Source: Symbiodinium kawagutii
Taxonomy: Eukaryota > Sar > Dinophyceae > Suessiales > Symbiodiniaceae
Assembly (NCBI GenBank): GCA_009767595.1
Contig: VSDK01009657.1
Location: 57,787-121,786, forward strand
Reading direction: 5' to 3'
Length of the DNA: 64,000 bases
Shown: positions 46,060 to 57,419 of the stretch, one piece after another
How the letters are laid out: the number at the start of each line of letters is the position of its first letter
Position numbering within the stretch: the stretch's first letter is position 1
Notes under the pieces: model-generated
Seen by the model: only the letters and a program-made list of their open reading frames with translations
What the model was told of the DNA's origin: nothing
The model's database searches: none
Program-made: the position numbers and the translations under genes

Positions 46060-46369
46060 TCAAAATTTCCGCCCGCCCCGGCCGCAATAAAATGCAGGAT
46101 TGTGTGCCACCCTCTCCTTGACAATGCCAGCCATGATTTCTTCCACTTCCAAGCCCACTGCCTGGATGATCATGCAAAAGGCCACCCAATAGGAAGCAAA
46201 CTGGGTGGCTTCCAGGCCTTTTGGGTGGAAACTTCTTGGGACCGGCTTCGTTATCATGCACAAAGCCACCGGGGGATTTCATGAGGTGGCCCATTGGCCG
46301 GGCGTGTCTCTTCAAGCGATGTGCATCGCAGTGCGCCCTGCTTGTCCAATCTGGTTTGAAATGAAAAAC
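46060..46369 (-). pseudogene. Coding relic or frameshifted exon, unknown family
   Basis: Minus strand: after acceptor-like CGTCAGGATAG the frame VFHFKPDWTSRAHCDAHRLK...GPKKFPPK is protein-like. After CCACCCAAAAGG the convincing frame moves to GLEATQFASYWVAFCMIIQA...EEIMAGIVKERVAHNPAF. The shift sits at an AAAA run, so a real frameshift or a sequencing error are both possible. It lies just outside the 46022 boundary. Confidence 0.4.
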
Positions 46370-46448
46370 CTATCCTGACGCGTGAGTTTCAATCAAAGAC
46401 GTGGAGAGCTGACTACAACGCTTTGCGACTTTGCCCCGCCACAAAGCT

Positions 46449-46565
46449 GACGCGAAGCGTCACGCCTATGTCGTGGCGCAACAGCATGAGATCAACGCGT
46501 CGCAGGCGCAGCTGGCGCACTTGCAGATCGCCGAGCCCCAGCTCATGCCAGCGCGTGGCCACAGC
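46449..46565 (+). CDS. Candidate exon with coiled-coil-like peptide
   Basis: After acceptor-like GCCACAAAG the plus frame DAKRHAYVVAQQHEINASQA, continuing QLAHLQIAEPQL, has about 85% G/C third positions. It is helical and Gln/Ala-rich. The frame stays open to 46739 but codon bias falls after about 46565; the exact donor is unclear (GTGGCC and GTGGCATGG are options). Unknown family. Confidence 0.5.
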
Positions 46566-46759
46566 GGGCACCCCCCCACGTTGCGCCCATGTCGTGGCAT
46601 GGCTACGCATGCGACGAGTCAAACGGCTGAAGCTACGCACTGCTACAGTCTATCAACCTCGTGGTATGCGTGGGTGTCACCGCCTGGTGCAGCCATGCTA
46701 TCCGTCTGCAGGAAGCTCTCGCGGTCAGACTGCATGTGATCGCCCTCCAGCAATTGAAT

Positions 46760-49140
46760 GTCATCTTTTAATCTGGCCATGCATCGACCACAACTAGTAA
46801 CTAGTACTACCTATATTTAGCAGTTGCCCATGAATTGTTCGAATGATCAATCAAGAAAATGTCTCCTATGGCCAATAACTTACCGCCACTTACAACAGTG
46901 GTTCGCTTTCCTGAGCACAATCAACCATGGTCACACCATGTTCTTATTGTGGTTGTTCTTGCTGGCAGCTATGGCTTACAACGGCACATCCACCAACATT
47001 CCCTCCAGTTCTGTATCTACTGGTTGCTCCTTCACCTGCTCCCCATGAGACATGTAGACTGCCCCATTTGCTCTGGAGAAATCCTCAAGTCATGAATTGG
47101 TCAGCTTAGCAAAGGGACCCCAAGCATGGTTGGCTGGTGTTTGAATCATAGCAAATGGCTACTACCGTCATCACTTATGTGATGAAACTTCAAACACTGT
47201 TCAGTTATTGGTACAAATTGATACAATTGGCAAATCTATGCAAATCTGAAATTAATGGTGGTTCGTTCATGGATACTGTAAGCCTTAACACCTGACATAG
47301 CAATGGCTGTTTACAGTGATTAATCGTAATAATTGAATGTTGGCCTCACTACTGCAACCTGTTATAATTGACCGCCACTTTTTTTACACCTGTTCTACAA
47401 TTGTATCACATGGCATCATAGTTGATGCTCATAATGATCAAGTGTTCATTTCTGTAAAGGTAAAAGTTAGAATATAAATGTAATGGCAGAATTCATGATT
47501 GAAATCAACTCGAATAAGGCACCTAGTATATAATAGTAAAACATATATTTCTTAGGTGAATATATTCCAATGCTTAATATTGACCAATATTGACCATCGG
47601 TTCATTTAAACCTCAAACGTGACATTCACCATTCCAGTGCTGTACACTTCGCCGTGAAATTCTATGCCGCGATCCTTGCAGTTGGACTCTTCATGAACTT
47701 GTTCACCGGGGGGGATGGGGGTCCTATAGCCAGCGGATCCCAATGGATTTGGAAGGCTTCACAAGTGCTGCTTTAAGCCTATCAGCCACTGGAATGACCA
47801 TCTGATGCTTATCATCGACCAATCTTGTGACCAACAAATAACCCGATTTGTCAAGTCAGTTCAATAATGGTTGCACGGTAATACACGCCATTTTAACCAG
47901 TTGGACAAGCAGAAACATCACATTGACCCGTTGTGTCCTAGGGGTCCCAACTTGCAGCCAGGGCTAATCCCTAGGTGTAAGACCCTAGAAAGTGGGATAA
48001 TTCCCTTGTATGCAGGGCACTTCATAGTCTTGGCTGATGGCCAAGAATGGCGAATCATGTATTCAAGAGACGTATATGTCACGTCCCCTAACATGAGCCA
48101 CAGCCATGTACAACATAATGTGTAACACGATCTAACTTCACATAGTTGGGATATTGGTAGCCTTGTTGATTGGTCGTACTATTTTCATATTTCCACCATT
48201 GATGATGGCCCTTCACTAGTAGCTTTTATCAATAAAGCCGTTCTAAATTGGTATTAAATATCAGTAGACAGAATCAACACGTACTAAGAACAAAAAACAA
48301 TTCCTCTAGTCATTGTGAGTCATCATCACCTCATGGTCGTGTGAGAAGATTGCTGTCAACCAATCAGACTCTGCCGCTGTTCACGTTGATTTTTGTCGGT
48401 CGTAGTCAGGCATAATCATCACTACGTCATTTTGAATTGCTGCCAATCTTTGTAACCACTATCGACCATGATTGCCAATAATTTACTATCATAATATCCA
48501 CATGATCGAATCTCAACTGCTTAACCTCTATGTTTGCTACGCTTGACCATCATTGAATGCTAAGCGTGGCAATATGGACCATGGCATTCATAGCTAGCCG
48601 CTGTTAATCATCATTGTTGCCATGATTCACCGTCTTCGTGGATAATATTAGCCATCAGTGCCATGATTTTTCCACCTTCACATCATGACTATGCCCGCGG
48701 CCACTTTTCTCAGCTGTGTGCTCCATTGTGATAACCAATGGTTGTGGACAATACTATTTCACCATGATAGCATAGCTATGTACCATTACCATCGTTGGCA
48801 TAAACAAATGATATGTCTACAGTAAACAATTCACGATGATTTGCAGCAAATTGTTGATCACTGTGATCACTATCATATTTGCATGATTGACGTTTGATTG
48901 CCAAGAAAACATAATGAAGTTCATGGCGGCAAGTAAGCATAAATAGTGAAACATATACACACAAATGAAAATGAAGAAATCAATATAACCAATTATCAAC
49001 ATTATAGATATATATATATATATAGAGATAAATTGTGTATACACACAAAAAATGTATCTATATGAAAATACGCATGTGTATGTGTGTATACATATATAGT
49101 ATATGTATTATCTATGCATACATTCGAGCGAAAGTGACAA
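46760..49140. other. AT-rich non-coding stretch
   Basis: Contains a TATATA tract near 49008-49024 and background ATCAACCA/TGACCAT words. Several short frames were examined, none with codon bias or splice signals. Confidence 0.4.
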
Positions 49141-49142
49141 AC

Positions 49143-49245
49143 CAACCATTTCTTAGAATTGGGGACCCCGAAAGCTACAGTTGGTTGATTTCTAGAAATG
49201 ACTACTATACAGGATGCTGTGGGGGTACCCCTATAACTTGAGCCT
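49143..49245. mobile_element. Diverged MITE-like element
   Basis: CCATTTCTTAGAATTGGGGA on the left, and GGTACCCCTATAACTTGAG on the right, which matches the right side of the copy at 17492-17602. Confidence 0.45.
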
Positions 49246-49689
49246 GGTTCTAGTTGGCTATTTACATCTACTTGTATTGTCAACCATCATTAATCATTAA
49301 CCATTGATGAAACAATCTTGTACAACCATTGACTATAGTTGTTATGTTCGCCGGTATCAACTATTAAGCCTTCTCCACCATGAATGAACCAATATGAACC
49401 ACTACTCAACCATTATCAACCACGTTTCAACCATTCTTATCAGTTTGAAACCATTATGAAGAATTTGTGATCAACATCAACCTTTATTTCGCCTTCATCA
49501 ACCATTATTATCCCGCTTTTGGTGTACACTACCCTCTGGTAAACTGACGTGGCAATGGAAAATCCACCATTTATTGGTGTTTTCCCTGGGTTTCAGTGTA
49601 AAATATGGCTCAAATCCATAGCCAGGTTAGTTTACCGGAGGCTGATCATCCTCCGAATTGCCCCATGCTTCTGGATGATCATCACTCTC

Positions 49690-49830
49690 ACGGCATCGCC
49701 GCCCTCGGTGTCTGTGGCCCCACGCCGTTGCCCGAAGACGCAAGCCCCAGCGGCTGCTGCTGAAACATCGCCGGTCCTGGATACCAAGCATGGAAGTGAA
49801 CTGCCCCTTAGTAGCTCATTCATCATTGTT
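49690..49830. CDS. GC-rich exon-like island, strand unresolved
   Basis: Plus frame: ASPPSVSVAPRRCPKTQAPA. Minus frame after acceptor GGTATCCAG: PAMFQQQPLGLASSGNGVGP then a stop. Both have biased codons. Product unknown. Confidence 0.3.
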
Positions 49831-50891
49831 TGGACGAGTTGCCCTCCAGTAATGTAATCTGGAAGTAGAAACTTCGCATTTACGATGGTTTACCTATCAA
49901 ACATGGTGATGACTTTAACATCCGGGGGTCCAGGACATTTTACCAAGGGGTATTTATTGTGGTTTGTGATTTTCTGTGTCCCGATAGGATGGTGGCTGCT
50001 GATGTATCGCATTGCTGCTGTGATTGCCTGAAAATGCAAATCCCTATGCTTATAGGGTATGGTCGGACAGCGTGGCGGTTGATTCTACATGCCGTCACCA
50101 TCACAGATGTCATGCTCAGGTCCTACCATCCAACTTCGCATGATTAGAAGCGGATTTCAACCAAACATAAGCAACAAACAATACCTCCCGCCCAGATTCA
50201 TACAGCGCCATCCAGCACCAACATGCTTCATTCCAAGCTGCAAAACATCTCTCTGGGTGCCCCGGACCAAGGACACCCGTCGCAAGCCGCCAGCTGACAG
50301 ATTGGCCTGAGGCACACATGGGAGGCAAAGCACCATTCCAAAGCCAATGACGAGTCTGGGATGTACAAATCTACAGTCGGGAACTAAGCGTGACATGTGA
50401 TCTTGATGGTGTTTTGAAACTATGTGACATCTAATCTGTGTGTATTTTTTGCCAGGTCTATGACCTTGCGTATTTCATTGAAACATCCCGCAAAATCCAA
50501 AATATCACACCATCATATTGGACTCCCTTCGGTACTGTTAAAGTTTTATAACTCCATTAATAATCATGTATACATATATAAATATAGCACAAAGAATGCA
50601 ATAGAATATGTGTATATAAAGATAAATCTATGCACATACTATATATATATTCTATAACGACAAGGCTTATATGACACAACTATACATACTCTATAAATGA
50701 ATATACACACTGACTGGTATGAGTCAACAACAACTGTCAGCAAAACCTGGTCGATCAATATCTCAGCAGCCAGATTCCGTTCATTTGAGGATGTGAACCC
50801 TGATGAACCCTGAAAACCAAACTGTTCGCTGTTCACCCTGAGATCAACTGCTTGTTTGTGGTTGAACCACCATCTCCTAAACTCTTTCTGG

Positions 50892-51126
50892 TCAAGTTGA
50901 AGAACATCCTACAAAGATGCACCTTGGTTTAGGGAAAACAGCTATGATTAGATCCCTATCTTCATCTTCATCGTTGTTGAGGTCTTCGGACCTTAGCTGG
51001 CGACCACCACTCCTTGGTGATCTCCACGCTAACGGACTTCCCCGCACCTGGGGCAAGTCGAAACGATCGCGCCTCAGTTCCGCCAAGCCGAGGGTGGATG
51101 CGCCCCCCAAGGTCAACACAGGGAGC
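50892..51126 (-). CDS. Candidate terminal exon downstream of the cysteine-rich gene pair
   Basis: After acceptor GTGGTACTGCAG the minus frame reads LPVLTLGGASTLGLAELRRD...RSEDLNNDEDEDRDLI and ends at TGA. The first ~50 codons are G/C-biased. The left edge of the tandem duplication lies inside this exon: its first ~75 bases reappear at 52822-52905, but with one extra C in a C-run that breaks the frame. A plus frame (RTWGKSKRSRLSSAKPRVDA) is an alternative. Confidence 0.4.
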
Positions 51127-51507
51127 TGCAGTACCACTCTATGACCGCGGAGATTAGTGATTGTTGAAGTTCAAATGCAGCATCTTTAGCATGATCATCA
51201 CAATCAATAATTAACATGGACATACATGGACCATGTATACAATTAAATATTTGCTGTAGCAAATGGTCAAGAATGAATGGTTGTAGAATCTACTGTACCT
51301 TTTCTCTGCTTTGCCACCGGTGCAATGCCACAAGTCCAACACATTTGCCCTTCTCTCTCAAGGCCAGGTCCATGGCAAAGGAGAGCCTACAGGTAGCCAG
51401 CCGTTTCAGCTGTAACAGAGATCTCTTTTGAATATTGGTACTCTGTACTAGGCTCAAATTATGAGAATCAGCCGGTGTCAGCTGGCGATGAATCTTCGCT
51501 TCACTGG

Positions 51508-51865
51508 TCATTTGCATACAATGCGACCGTTTTTCCTGGTGAGATGCCCACTGCAACAATAGCGCCGTGGTTGGACTTTTCGAGCGGCATCTGGGGGCAC
51601 CAACGCACCAGAGCTGATGCAGCAAGTGCCGCCCGTGCTGCCCTTGCGGTAGGGCTTGCATTCGACGCTGGTGCCGTAGGTGCTGCCGGCGCATTCCGTC
51701 CAGCCAATGGATTCCGACCACGAAACGGCGCAGTGTTTCTTCAGGGCCGGTTTGCACACCCCGCTGGACTTGCTGCAAATCAACTTGTCCTCGCAGCAAT
51801 TGTTCTTGGTCCACATAGTCCATGGATTATGCTGCCCGCACTTGCAGGTTTCACCTTTCCTGCGA
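51508..51865 (-). CDS. Cysteine-rich secreted protein copy 1, exon 2
   Basis: Main exon of a small disulfide-rich protein. From the probable acceptor CCAG (51867-51866) or GCAG (exon start 51859) it encodes about 118 residues with 14 cysteines, including three CC pairs (NNCCED, GTCCIS, RYCCSG), and ends GRIVCK-stop. The central block (KPALKKHCAVSWSESIGWTE and the following ~23 residues) is identical in copy 2. The spacing CxC...CC...C...C suggests a compact extracellular disulfide fold. No named family is assigned and no activity is inferred. Joined to exon 1 at 52570-52450. Confidence 0.75.
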
Positions 51866-52449
51866 CTGGCCAAGACACCATGCAACTATTTGCACACATG
51901 ATCATGATCATTCACATATTCACATATCCACATGTATCTAATAATGTGAACAACAAAATACAATTTATCTCTAGTGTTATATCATTTGTTCGACAAGAAG
52001 TTCACCTAAACATGGTTCAATCAAAACGTGAGTTCGGTCATCATCAAATCACTCAGTCATGAACATGTGATTGCAAACCTGAATACGTGCATATTCTATG
52101 GGAGTGAACCTGCAGCATTGGTGAATCCATATTATGCCTTTCTCCGTATTTCTGATCACCTTTGGTCTCCATTCCGTTGTGATTCAGGTGCACTGTATAC
52201 TCTAATCTATATCAGAACTCTTAATGGGAGATCCACAACATTGATAAGCCCCTGTATGTTTGCCGGTACTAAAACAATTTATGGCGAGCAACCGATGGTG
52301 GTTCTAATAAAAGCTAGCAACTATGGTTAATATAGATTTATCATGATCTATCATGTCACAAATCCTTATATGTCCATCTTCATCAAAGCTTTGATCTCCA
52401 TTGGTGATGGGTTTGGTAATGGGTTTGCTCATCTTGAAGGTCTACATCT

Positions 52450-52570
52450 TTTCTCCGCCAAGTCTCTTGATTTTTGGAATAATGTTGGTCTCCTCGCTGA
52501 GCTGCGACTGGCTGCGAATGGCGAAGCATGGGCTCAGCACCAGAAGCAACAGAACCAGACGCGGCGCCAT
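52450..52570 (-). CDS. Cysteine-rich secreted protein copy 1, exon 1 (signal peptide)
   Basis: ATG at 52570-52568 opens MAPRLVLLLLVLSPCFA, a clear signal peptide (basic n-region, Leu-rich core, small residues before the likely cut), then IRSQSQLSEETN. The frame stops within 12 codons after the conserved GAGACTTGGCGGAGAAAA, so a donor must lie there. GC or GA donors, both known in dinoflagellates besides GT, are available (TTG|GCGGAG or GCG|GAGAAA). The intron to exon 2 is about 580 bases. Confidence 0.75.
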
Positions 52571-52812
52571 GTCCGGTGGGGCTGCAAGCAATTTGGCAGT
52601 CAACGACTAGACGTTGAGATCAACTTGGTGTCGGCTCCAACCTTTGATTTTGAACCGAAAGCAACTTATACTGTAGATCCAATGTGCCTTGGCGAGGTCT
52701 GGCAAGACCTTGTCGTGCGATGGTCTGACATGCAACTTGAACAGTGGTGTACCAAGAGTAATGCGGCAATAGGATGATCATAGATTACAAAATGTACTGC
52801 CAAAACTGTTGT
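52571..52812 (-). promoter_or_regulatory. Near-identical upstream block of copy 1
   Basis: About 240 bases upstream of the ATG are repeated at 54425-54663 with a single visible difference (ACTTATACTG versus ACTTATAGTG). It likely holds the 5' UTR, any trans-splice acceptor and promoter elements. An open frame on the opposite strand (LRLAANGEAWAQHQ...) over the same bases is treated as a shadow. Confidence 0.5.
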
Positions 52813-53240
52813 TGTCTCGATCGCCCCTCAGTTCCGCCAAGCCGAGGGTGGATGCGCCCCCCCAAGGTCAACACAGGGAGCTGCAGTACCACTCTATGAC
52901 CGCAGAGATTAGTGATTGTTGAAGGTCAAACGCAGTATCTTTAGCATGATCATCACAATCGACAATTTAGATGGACTTATACAATTCTTTCCTGTAGCAA
53001 ATGGTCAAGAATGAATGGTTGTAGAATCTATCGTACCTTTTCACTGCTTTGCCACCGGTGCAATGCCAAGTCCAACACATTTGCCCTTTTCTCTCACGGC
53101 CAGGTCGATGGCAAATGAGAGCCTACAGGTAGCCAGCCGTTTCAGCTGTAACAGAAATTTCTTTTGAATATTGGTACTCTGTACTAGGCTCAAATTATGA
53201 GAATCAGCCGGTATCAGCTGGCGAATCTAAGCTTCACTGG

Positions 53241-53607
53241 TCATTTGCATACAATGCGACCGTTTTTGTTCCTGTTGAGATGCCCGCTGCAACAATACTC
53301 CCGTGGTTTTGGCTGGACTTTGCGAGCGGCATCTGGGGGCACCAATGCACCGGAGCTGATGCAGCAAATGCCGCCCGTGCTGCCCTTGCGGTAGGGCTTG
53401 CATTCGACGCTGGTGCCGTAGGTGCTGCCGGCGCATTCCGTCCAGCCAATGGATTCCGACCACGAAACGGCGCAGTGTTTCTTCAGGGCCGGTTTGCACA
53501 CCTTGCTGGAGCTGCTGCAGATCAAGTCGTCCCCGCAGCACTTGTTTTTGGTCCACATAGTCCATGGATTATGCTTCCCGCACTTGCAGGCTTCACCTTT
53601 CCTGCGA
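53241..53607 (-). CDS. Cysteine-rich secreted protein copy 2, exon 2
   Basis: Paralogue of copy 1 with all 14 cysteines conserved (CKCGKH, NKCCGD, ICCISS, EYCCSG, IVCK-stop) and small indels near the C-terminus (PKPRE, RNKNG). Just upstream of the acceptor region copy 1 reads CTTGGCCAG and copy 2 CTTGCCAG. That one-base difference would shift the frame if coding, so the intron must end after it. This fixes the exon start at 53607 or 53601. Confidence 0.75.
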
Positions 53608-54303
53608 CTGGCAAGACACCATGCAACTATTTGCACACCTTCTGATGATCATTAACGTATTCAGGTATACTGTATTCATAATGTAAATAACACACAATGA
53701 ATGAATGAAAATGAACATATCATAAATCATCTGCAACTACCTTTATATTGCTACATATTCTGTGTATATACATATATTACACAGACAGTTCACCTAAACA
53801 TGGTTCGATCAAAGTGTGAATTCAGTCATGATCACTCTGTTGTGAACATGTGATTGCAAACCTGCAAACGCGCATATTCTCTGGGAGTGTACTTGAATCA
53901 TTGGTGAATCCATATCATGCCTTTCTCAATATTTCTCACCACCTCTGGTCTCCATCCCTGTTGTGATTCAGGTACACTATGCATTCCTATCTATATCAAA
54001 ATCTTTTACCGCTAGGTCCATGTTGATAAGCCCTGGTACTTTAACCTTTTGTCGGTACTGAAGCGATTCGTGGCAACTGATGGTGATCATTTTTGGATCT
54101 ACCAATGTCTTCCTTGATGATGGGTTTGGGCCACAATTAGCCATGCTTGGCCATCATTAACCACTAGCAACTAAAATCATTTAACCATTACTAATTATCC
54201 ATTGATGACAATTAGCCACTATCATCAAGATCATTATCATTAGTCTCATTACTATGGAGATTATCAAAGATCGACCATGCTCAACCAATGATTTCTATGT
54301 TTT

Positions 54304-54424
54304 CTCCGCCAAGTCTCTGGGGTTTTCGCATCGTGATGTTGGTTTCCTCACTGAGCTGCGACTGGCTGCGAATGGCGAAGCATGGGCTCAGCACCAGAAG
54401 CAACAGAACCAGACGCGGCGCCAT
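54304..54424 (-). CDS. Cysteine-rich secreted protein copy 2, exon 1 (signal peptide)
   Basis: ATG at 54424-54422. The first 25 or so codons (MAPRLVLLLLVLSPCFAIRS...) match copy 1 at every base, then diverge after SEETN (copy 2 continues ITMRKPQ) before the shared CTTGGCGGAGAAAA. Intron about 700 bases. Confidence 0.75.
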
Positions 54425-54663
54425 GTCCGGTGGGGCTGCAAGCAATTTGGCAGTCAACGACTAGACGTTGAGATCAACTTGGTGTCGGCTCCAACCTTTG
54501 ATTTTGAACCGAAAGCAACTTATAGTGTAGATCCAATGTGCCTTGGCGAGGTCTGGCAAGACCTTGTCGTGCGATGGTCTGACATGCAACTTGAACAGTG
54601 GTGTACCAAGAGTAATGCGGCAATAGGATGATCATAGATTACAAAATGTACTGCCAAAACTGT
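54425..54663 (-). promoter_or_regulatory. Near-identical upstream block of copy 2
   Basis: Counterpart of 52571-52812. Immediately beyond it (54664-54720) lies a degenerate third piece of the same block (CCTTGATTTTGAA, TGTGCCTTGGTGACGTCTGG), suggesting a further, decayed unit. Confidence 0.5.
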
Positions 54664-54903
54664 AGGGTCCGGCCCTTGATTTTGAATGTGCCTTGGTGAC
54701 GTCTGGCAAAACATGATTGTATATGCATACTGTAAACAAACTGTATGCATCCAGTCTTTAAGAAATGTAAACCCAACCAGTTACCCAACCCTCCACATCC
54801 ACCAAGCCCAAAAAGTGACCCCAACTGACCCACGATTTCTTCGATGGTTTCATCTCCAACGGACGGTCTGATACCGGACCCTGTGGGGATCCTACAGGGA
54901 TAC

Positions 54904-55079
54904 CCGAAAGGATACCACAGGGATGCTGAGGCAACCAGTGATCCTCCCTGCAGGTGCGGGGGCCACTCGTGCTCCCCTGTGCTTCCCCGCGGCATGGCCA
55001 TTGGAGGGTCCACCTGGCGGTTCCACTGCCAACTGAACCAGCGGATACGACGGGTCGAGGCAAACTCCTTGATGTTGAG
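54904..55079 (-). CDS. Probable exon, unknown Trp-rich protein
   Basis: After acceptor CCAACATCAG the minus frame LNIKEFASTRRIRWFSWQWN continues RQVDPPMAMPRGSTGEHEWP with high G/C third positions. A donor (CGG|GTATCC) is possible at 54903; otherwise the frame is open to 54639. It has the same orientation as the cysteine-rich genes and lies just upstream of copy 2, consistent with a unidirectional gene cluster. A plus-strand frame (CGGHSCSPVLPRGM) over the same bases is the rival reading. Confidence 0.45.
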
Positions 55080-55099
55080 CTGATGTTGGTGCCATATGG

Positions 55100-56340
55100 T
55101 GCCATCATGAATTCATTCATCTTATCTTAACCAACTTAACCAACTATCATTTGACATAGTCTTTCTGTACAGCTGGCATCTACATAAATGCGTCAAGCAA
55201 CTCGTTGATCAAACTGGGTCCAAGTCAGCAAGCGCCCCAACAAAACAAGAGCTGCCCTGGCTTTGCTAGGCAGGTGTTCCCCTCCACCTGGGAAGGGTCA
55301 TTCCGCAGGTGGTGCCCTCCTAGGTTAGTCCTCCATTGGTCTGGCGGTCCCCGTGACCAAGAAATCAATGGTCACGATGAATGAATTGGTTGATCAATCG
55401 TAGATTGACTATCACCTGGCCAGGAATGAGTTGATTCTTCAGATGAAAACAAACCATTTTGGAGACCGTGTACCACTCTTGGACATCCGCAAGTGGGGTT
55501 GCAAGCTTCGGCTTTTCACATTTCCACTGTCCAGAAACCCCAACAACTTGCACTTGTCTTGCACTTGTACTCGGATGATAGTGCCACAGCCAGTAACTGG
55601 TGAACGCAACCATGATGAATATGACTACCATTCCTTTGGGTTTTACCGTTCGATAAAGGGTGAAAATACTAATTAACCATGATTACTTTCATCATGGTTA
55701 CCACTTCCCAGCCATTGGACTCACTCATCCAAATAGTCGAGCAAGTGTTGTTGACGATGTGACTGCAATATTTCCGACAGCGAAAAACGACTCAACCAAC
55801 GGCACTTATCCTTTGCAAAAAATACGCCGCGGACAAAAGGTGTCCGCAAAACTTAGGGTTTACACCGTTGTGATTCAGCATCTTGGAACCAGCGGGTACC
55901 CGGTAGCCTGCCCTGGAACTGCTAACATCGAACAGCGAAATGCAGTGGCTGTGACTATTTCAGCGGCAGCCCTGTTCGGACAGGCCCTGCAAGGGTCCCG
56001 GGTTCTCGGTGGGTTTAAGAAACCTCACTGTTGGGTTGGTTTGGCACCCCCAACATCGATGTCCATCACGAAAGCTGTAATGTGTCCATTGGATATTGGA
56101 TATCATTGGATCATATGGGGTGTACGTGTCTGTACAAACACACAAATAAGCACGAAACACACATGGAAAGAAAAACAAACTACACATATGTCAAATATTC
56201 ATCAACGCTGCATATTTACACCTCAAGACTTACTACATTTGTATGCTAATGTTTCCCAAAAACCATGGTATCTACAGCTAAAGATCATCATGCTATACTG
56301 TCGATAGCAACCAGAACCTGCGTATCGATAGAAAGGTTCC
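55100..56340. other. Mostly non-coding, one long weak frame
   Basis: A plus frame 55660-56307 (215 codons) is long for the composition, but codon use is unbiased and it runs through AT-rich CACACA tracts. The middle (GTANIEQRNAVAVTISAAAL) is protein-like. I cannot decide whether it is a relic gene. Confidence 0.25.
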
Positions 56341-56347
56341 GACTCAC

Positions 56348-56437
56348 TGGCTCAACGGCGGATGACAGGGTGGCCACACGTCGTGCTCCATGGGCTCCTT
56401 TCCGGGCTGACTCATCTCCTGGGGCGCTGCTGGTCAT
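56348..56437 (-). CDS. Candidate first or internal exon, product unknown
   Basis: The minus frame from ATG, MTSSAPGDESARKGAHGARR VATLSSAVEP, ends exactly at the canonical donor GTGAGTC. A plus frame (RFRLTGSTADDRVATRRAPW) overlaps. Confidence 0.3.
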
Positions 56438-57286
56438 GATAGCATTATCATCAGTTCATCATAGATTTAACATAATCATTAGCTATGATAACCATAACTA
56501 TGATAGCTGTTATGATCTCCATCACACTAGTTGTTACCATAGAACTGTGATGGACAACTATGGTTGAAACATAATCTTATCATAGTTTAACCAGTATAGT
56601 GTATGATGAGAATTATAACCATCTGGTGAAAGGGGATGGCTAGCCATAGTTTATATAATCATAAGTTTATCCTTCATGGCTTGTTGATCAAACTGAATCA
56701 TAGACTAAACATTCAGGATTGATTGCTGCTATCATGTTTGATGAATCAAAATTGTTCATCGTTGAAAATGATAGCAATCAACAAACTCGTGGTTGCTCCT
56801 AGAATCATGTTCGGTGCAGTAATATGTGCATACACATAAAACAAATACACACATAGAATTGCAACCAAATACAGCGGTGAAGGGTTCCAAAAACGTGAAC
56901 AATCTATCAAACAAAGTAACCAACACAGCGAATTAAATGATCATGACAGCATACATACTAAGAACATCAACATCAAATAATCATATAAAAATCATCGCCA
57001 ACAGGAATACAAGCAAAGGTCATCGTCTATTCTGACAGTCTAACCCCATGCCAGCAGTTATCAGAGTTGAGATGAGACTACATATGAACCTTTTGCCTCG
57101 GAACACAGTGTTGGGAGTGTCGCATTGTCACCTGTCACTACTGTGTGGATGTGCCAAAGTACTTATAAAGCACTGCTGACACCACCAGTTCACCACTTCT
57201 GTGTGGATGCAGGCAGTTCTCAAAGCACAAGAGAAGTAGTACAAGTAGGAGTAGGAGTAGGAGGAGTAGGAGTAGGAGCAGGAGAA

Positions 57287-57419
57287 GTAGTTGTTGCAGT
57301 TGCAGTTGCAGTTGCAGTTGCAGTTGCAGTTGCAGTTGCAGTTGCAGTTGCAGTTGCAGTTGCAGTTGCAGTTGCAGTTGCAGTTGCAGTTGCAGTTGCA
57401 GTTGCAGTTGCAGTTGCAG

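Larger units (their letters stand above)
51060..52812. repeat. Tandem duplication, unit 1
   Basis: About 1.75 kb from TCAGTTCCGCCAAGCCGAGG to the end of the block upstream of the signal-peptide exon. Unit 2 (52822-54663) repeats it in the same orientation with offset ~1.78 kb at the left end and 1854 bases at the right end. The difference is due to indels in introns and spacers. Confidence 0.85.
52822..54663. repeat. Tandem duplication, unit 2
   Basis: Second copy of unit 1. The left boundary follows CTGTTGTTGTCTCGATCGCC, with matching sequence from CCTCAGTTCCGCC on. The right end coincides with the end of the block at AAAACTGT. Confidence 0.85.

Noticed and set aside
51475-52062. Plus-strand Ala-rich 195-codon frame over the cysteine-rich exon
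   Set aside because: Antisense of the conserved cysteine-rich exon; the cysteine pattern and stop position are conserved only on the minus strand.
52343-52777. Plus-strand 144-codon frame over the signal-peptide exon, repeated at 54254-54631
   Set aside because: The minus strand encodes a clear signal peptide joined to a cysteine-rich exon in both copies; the plus frame is best read as its shadow kept open by the duplication.
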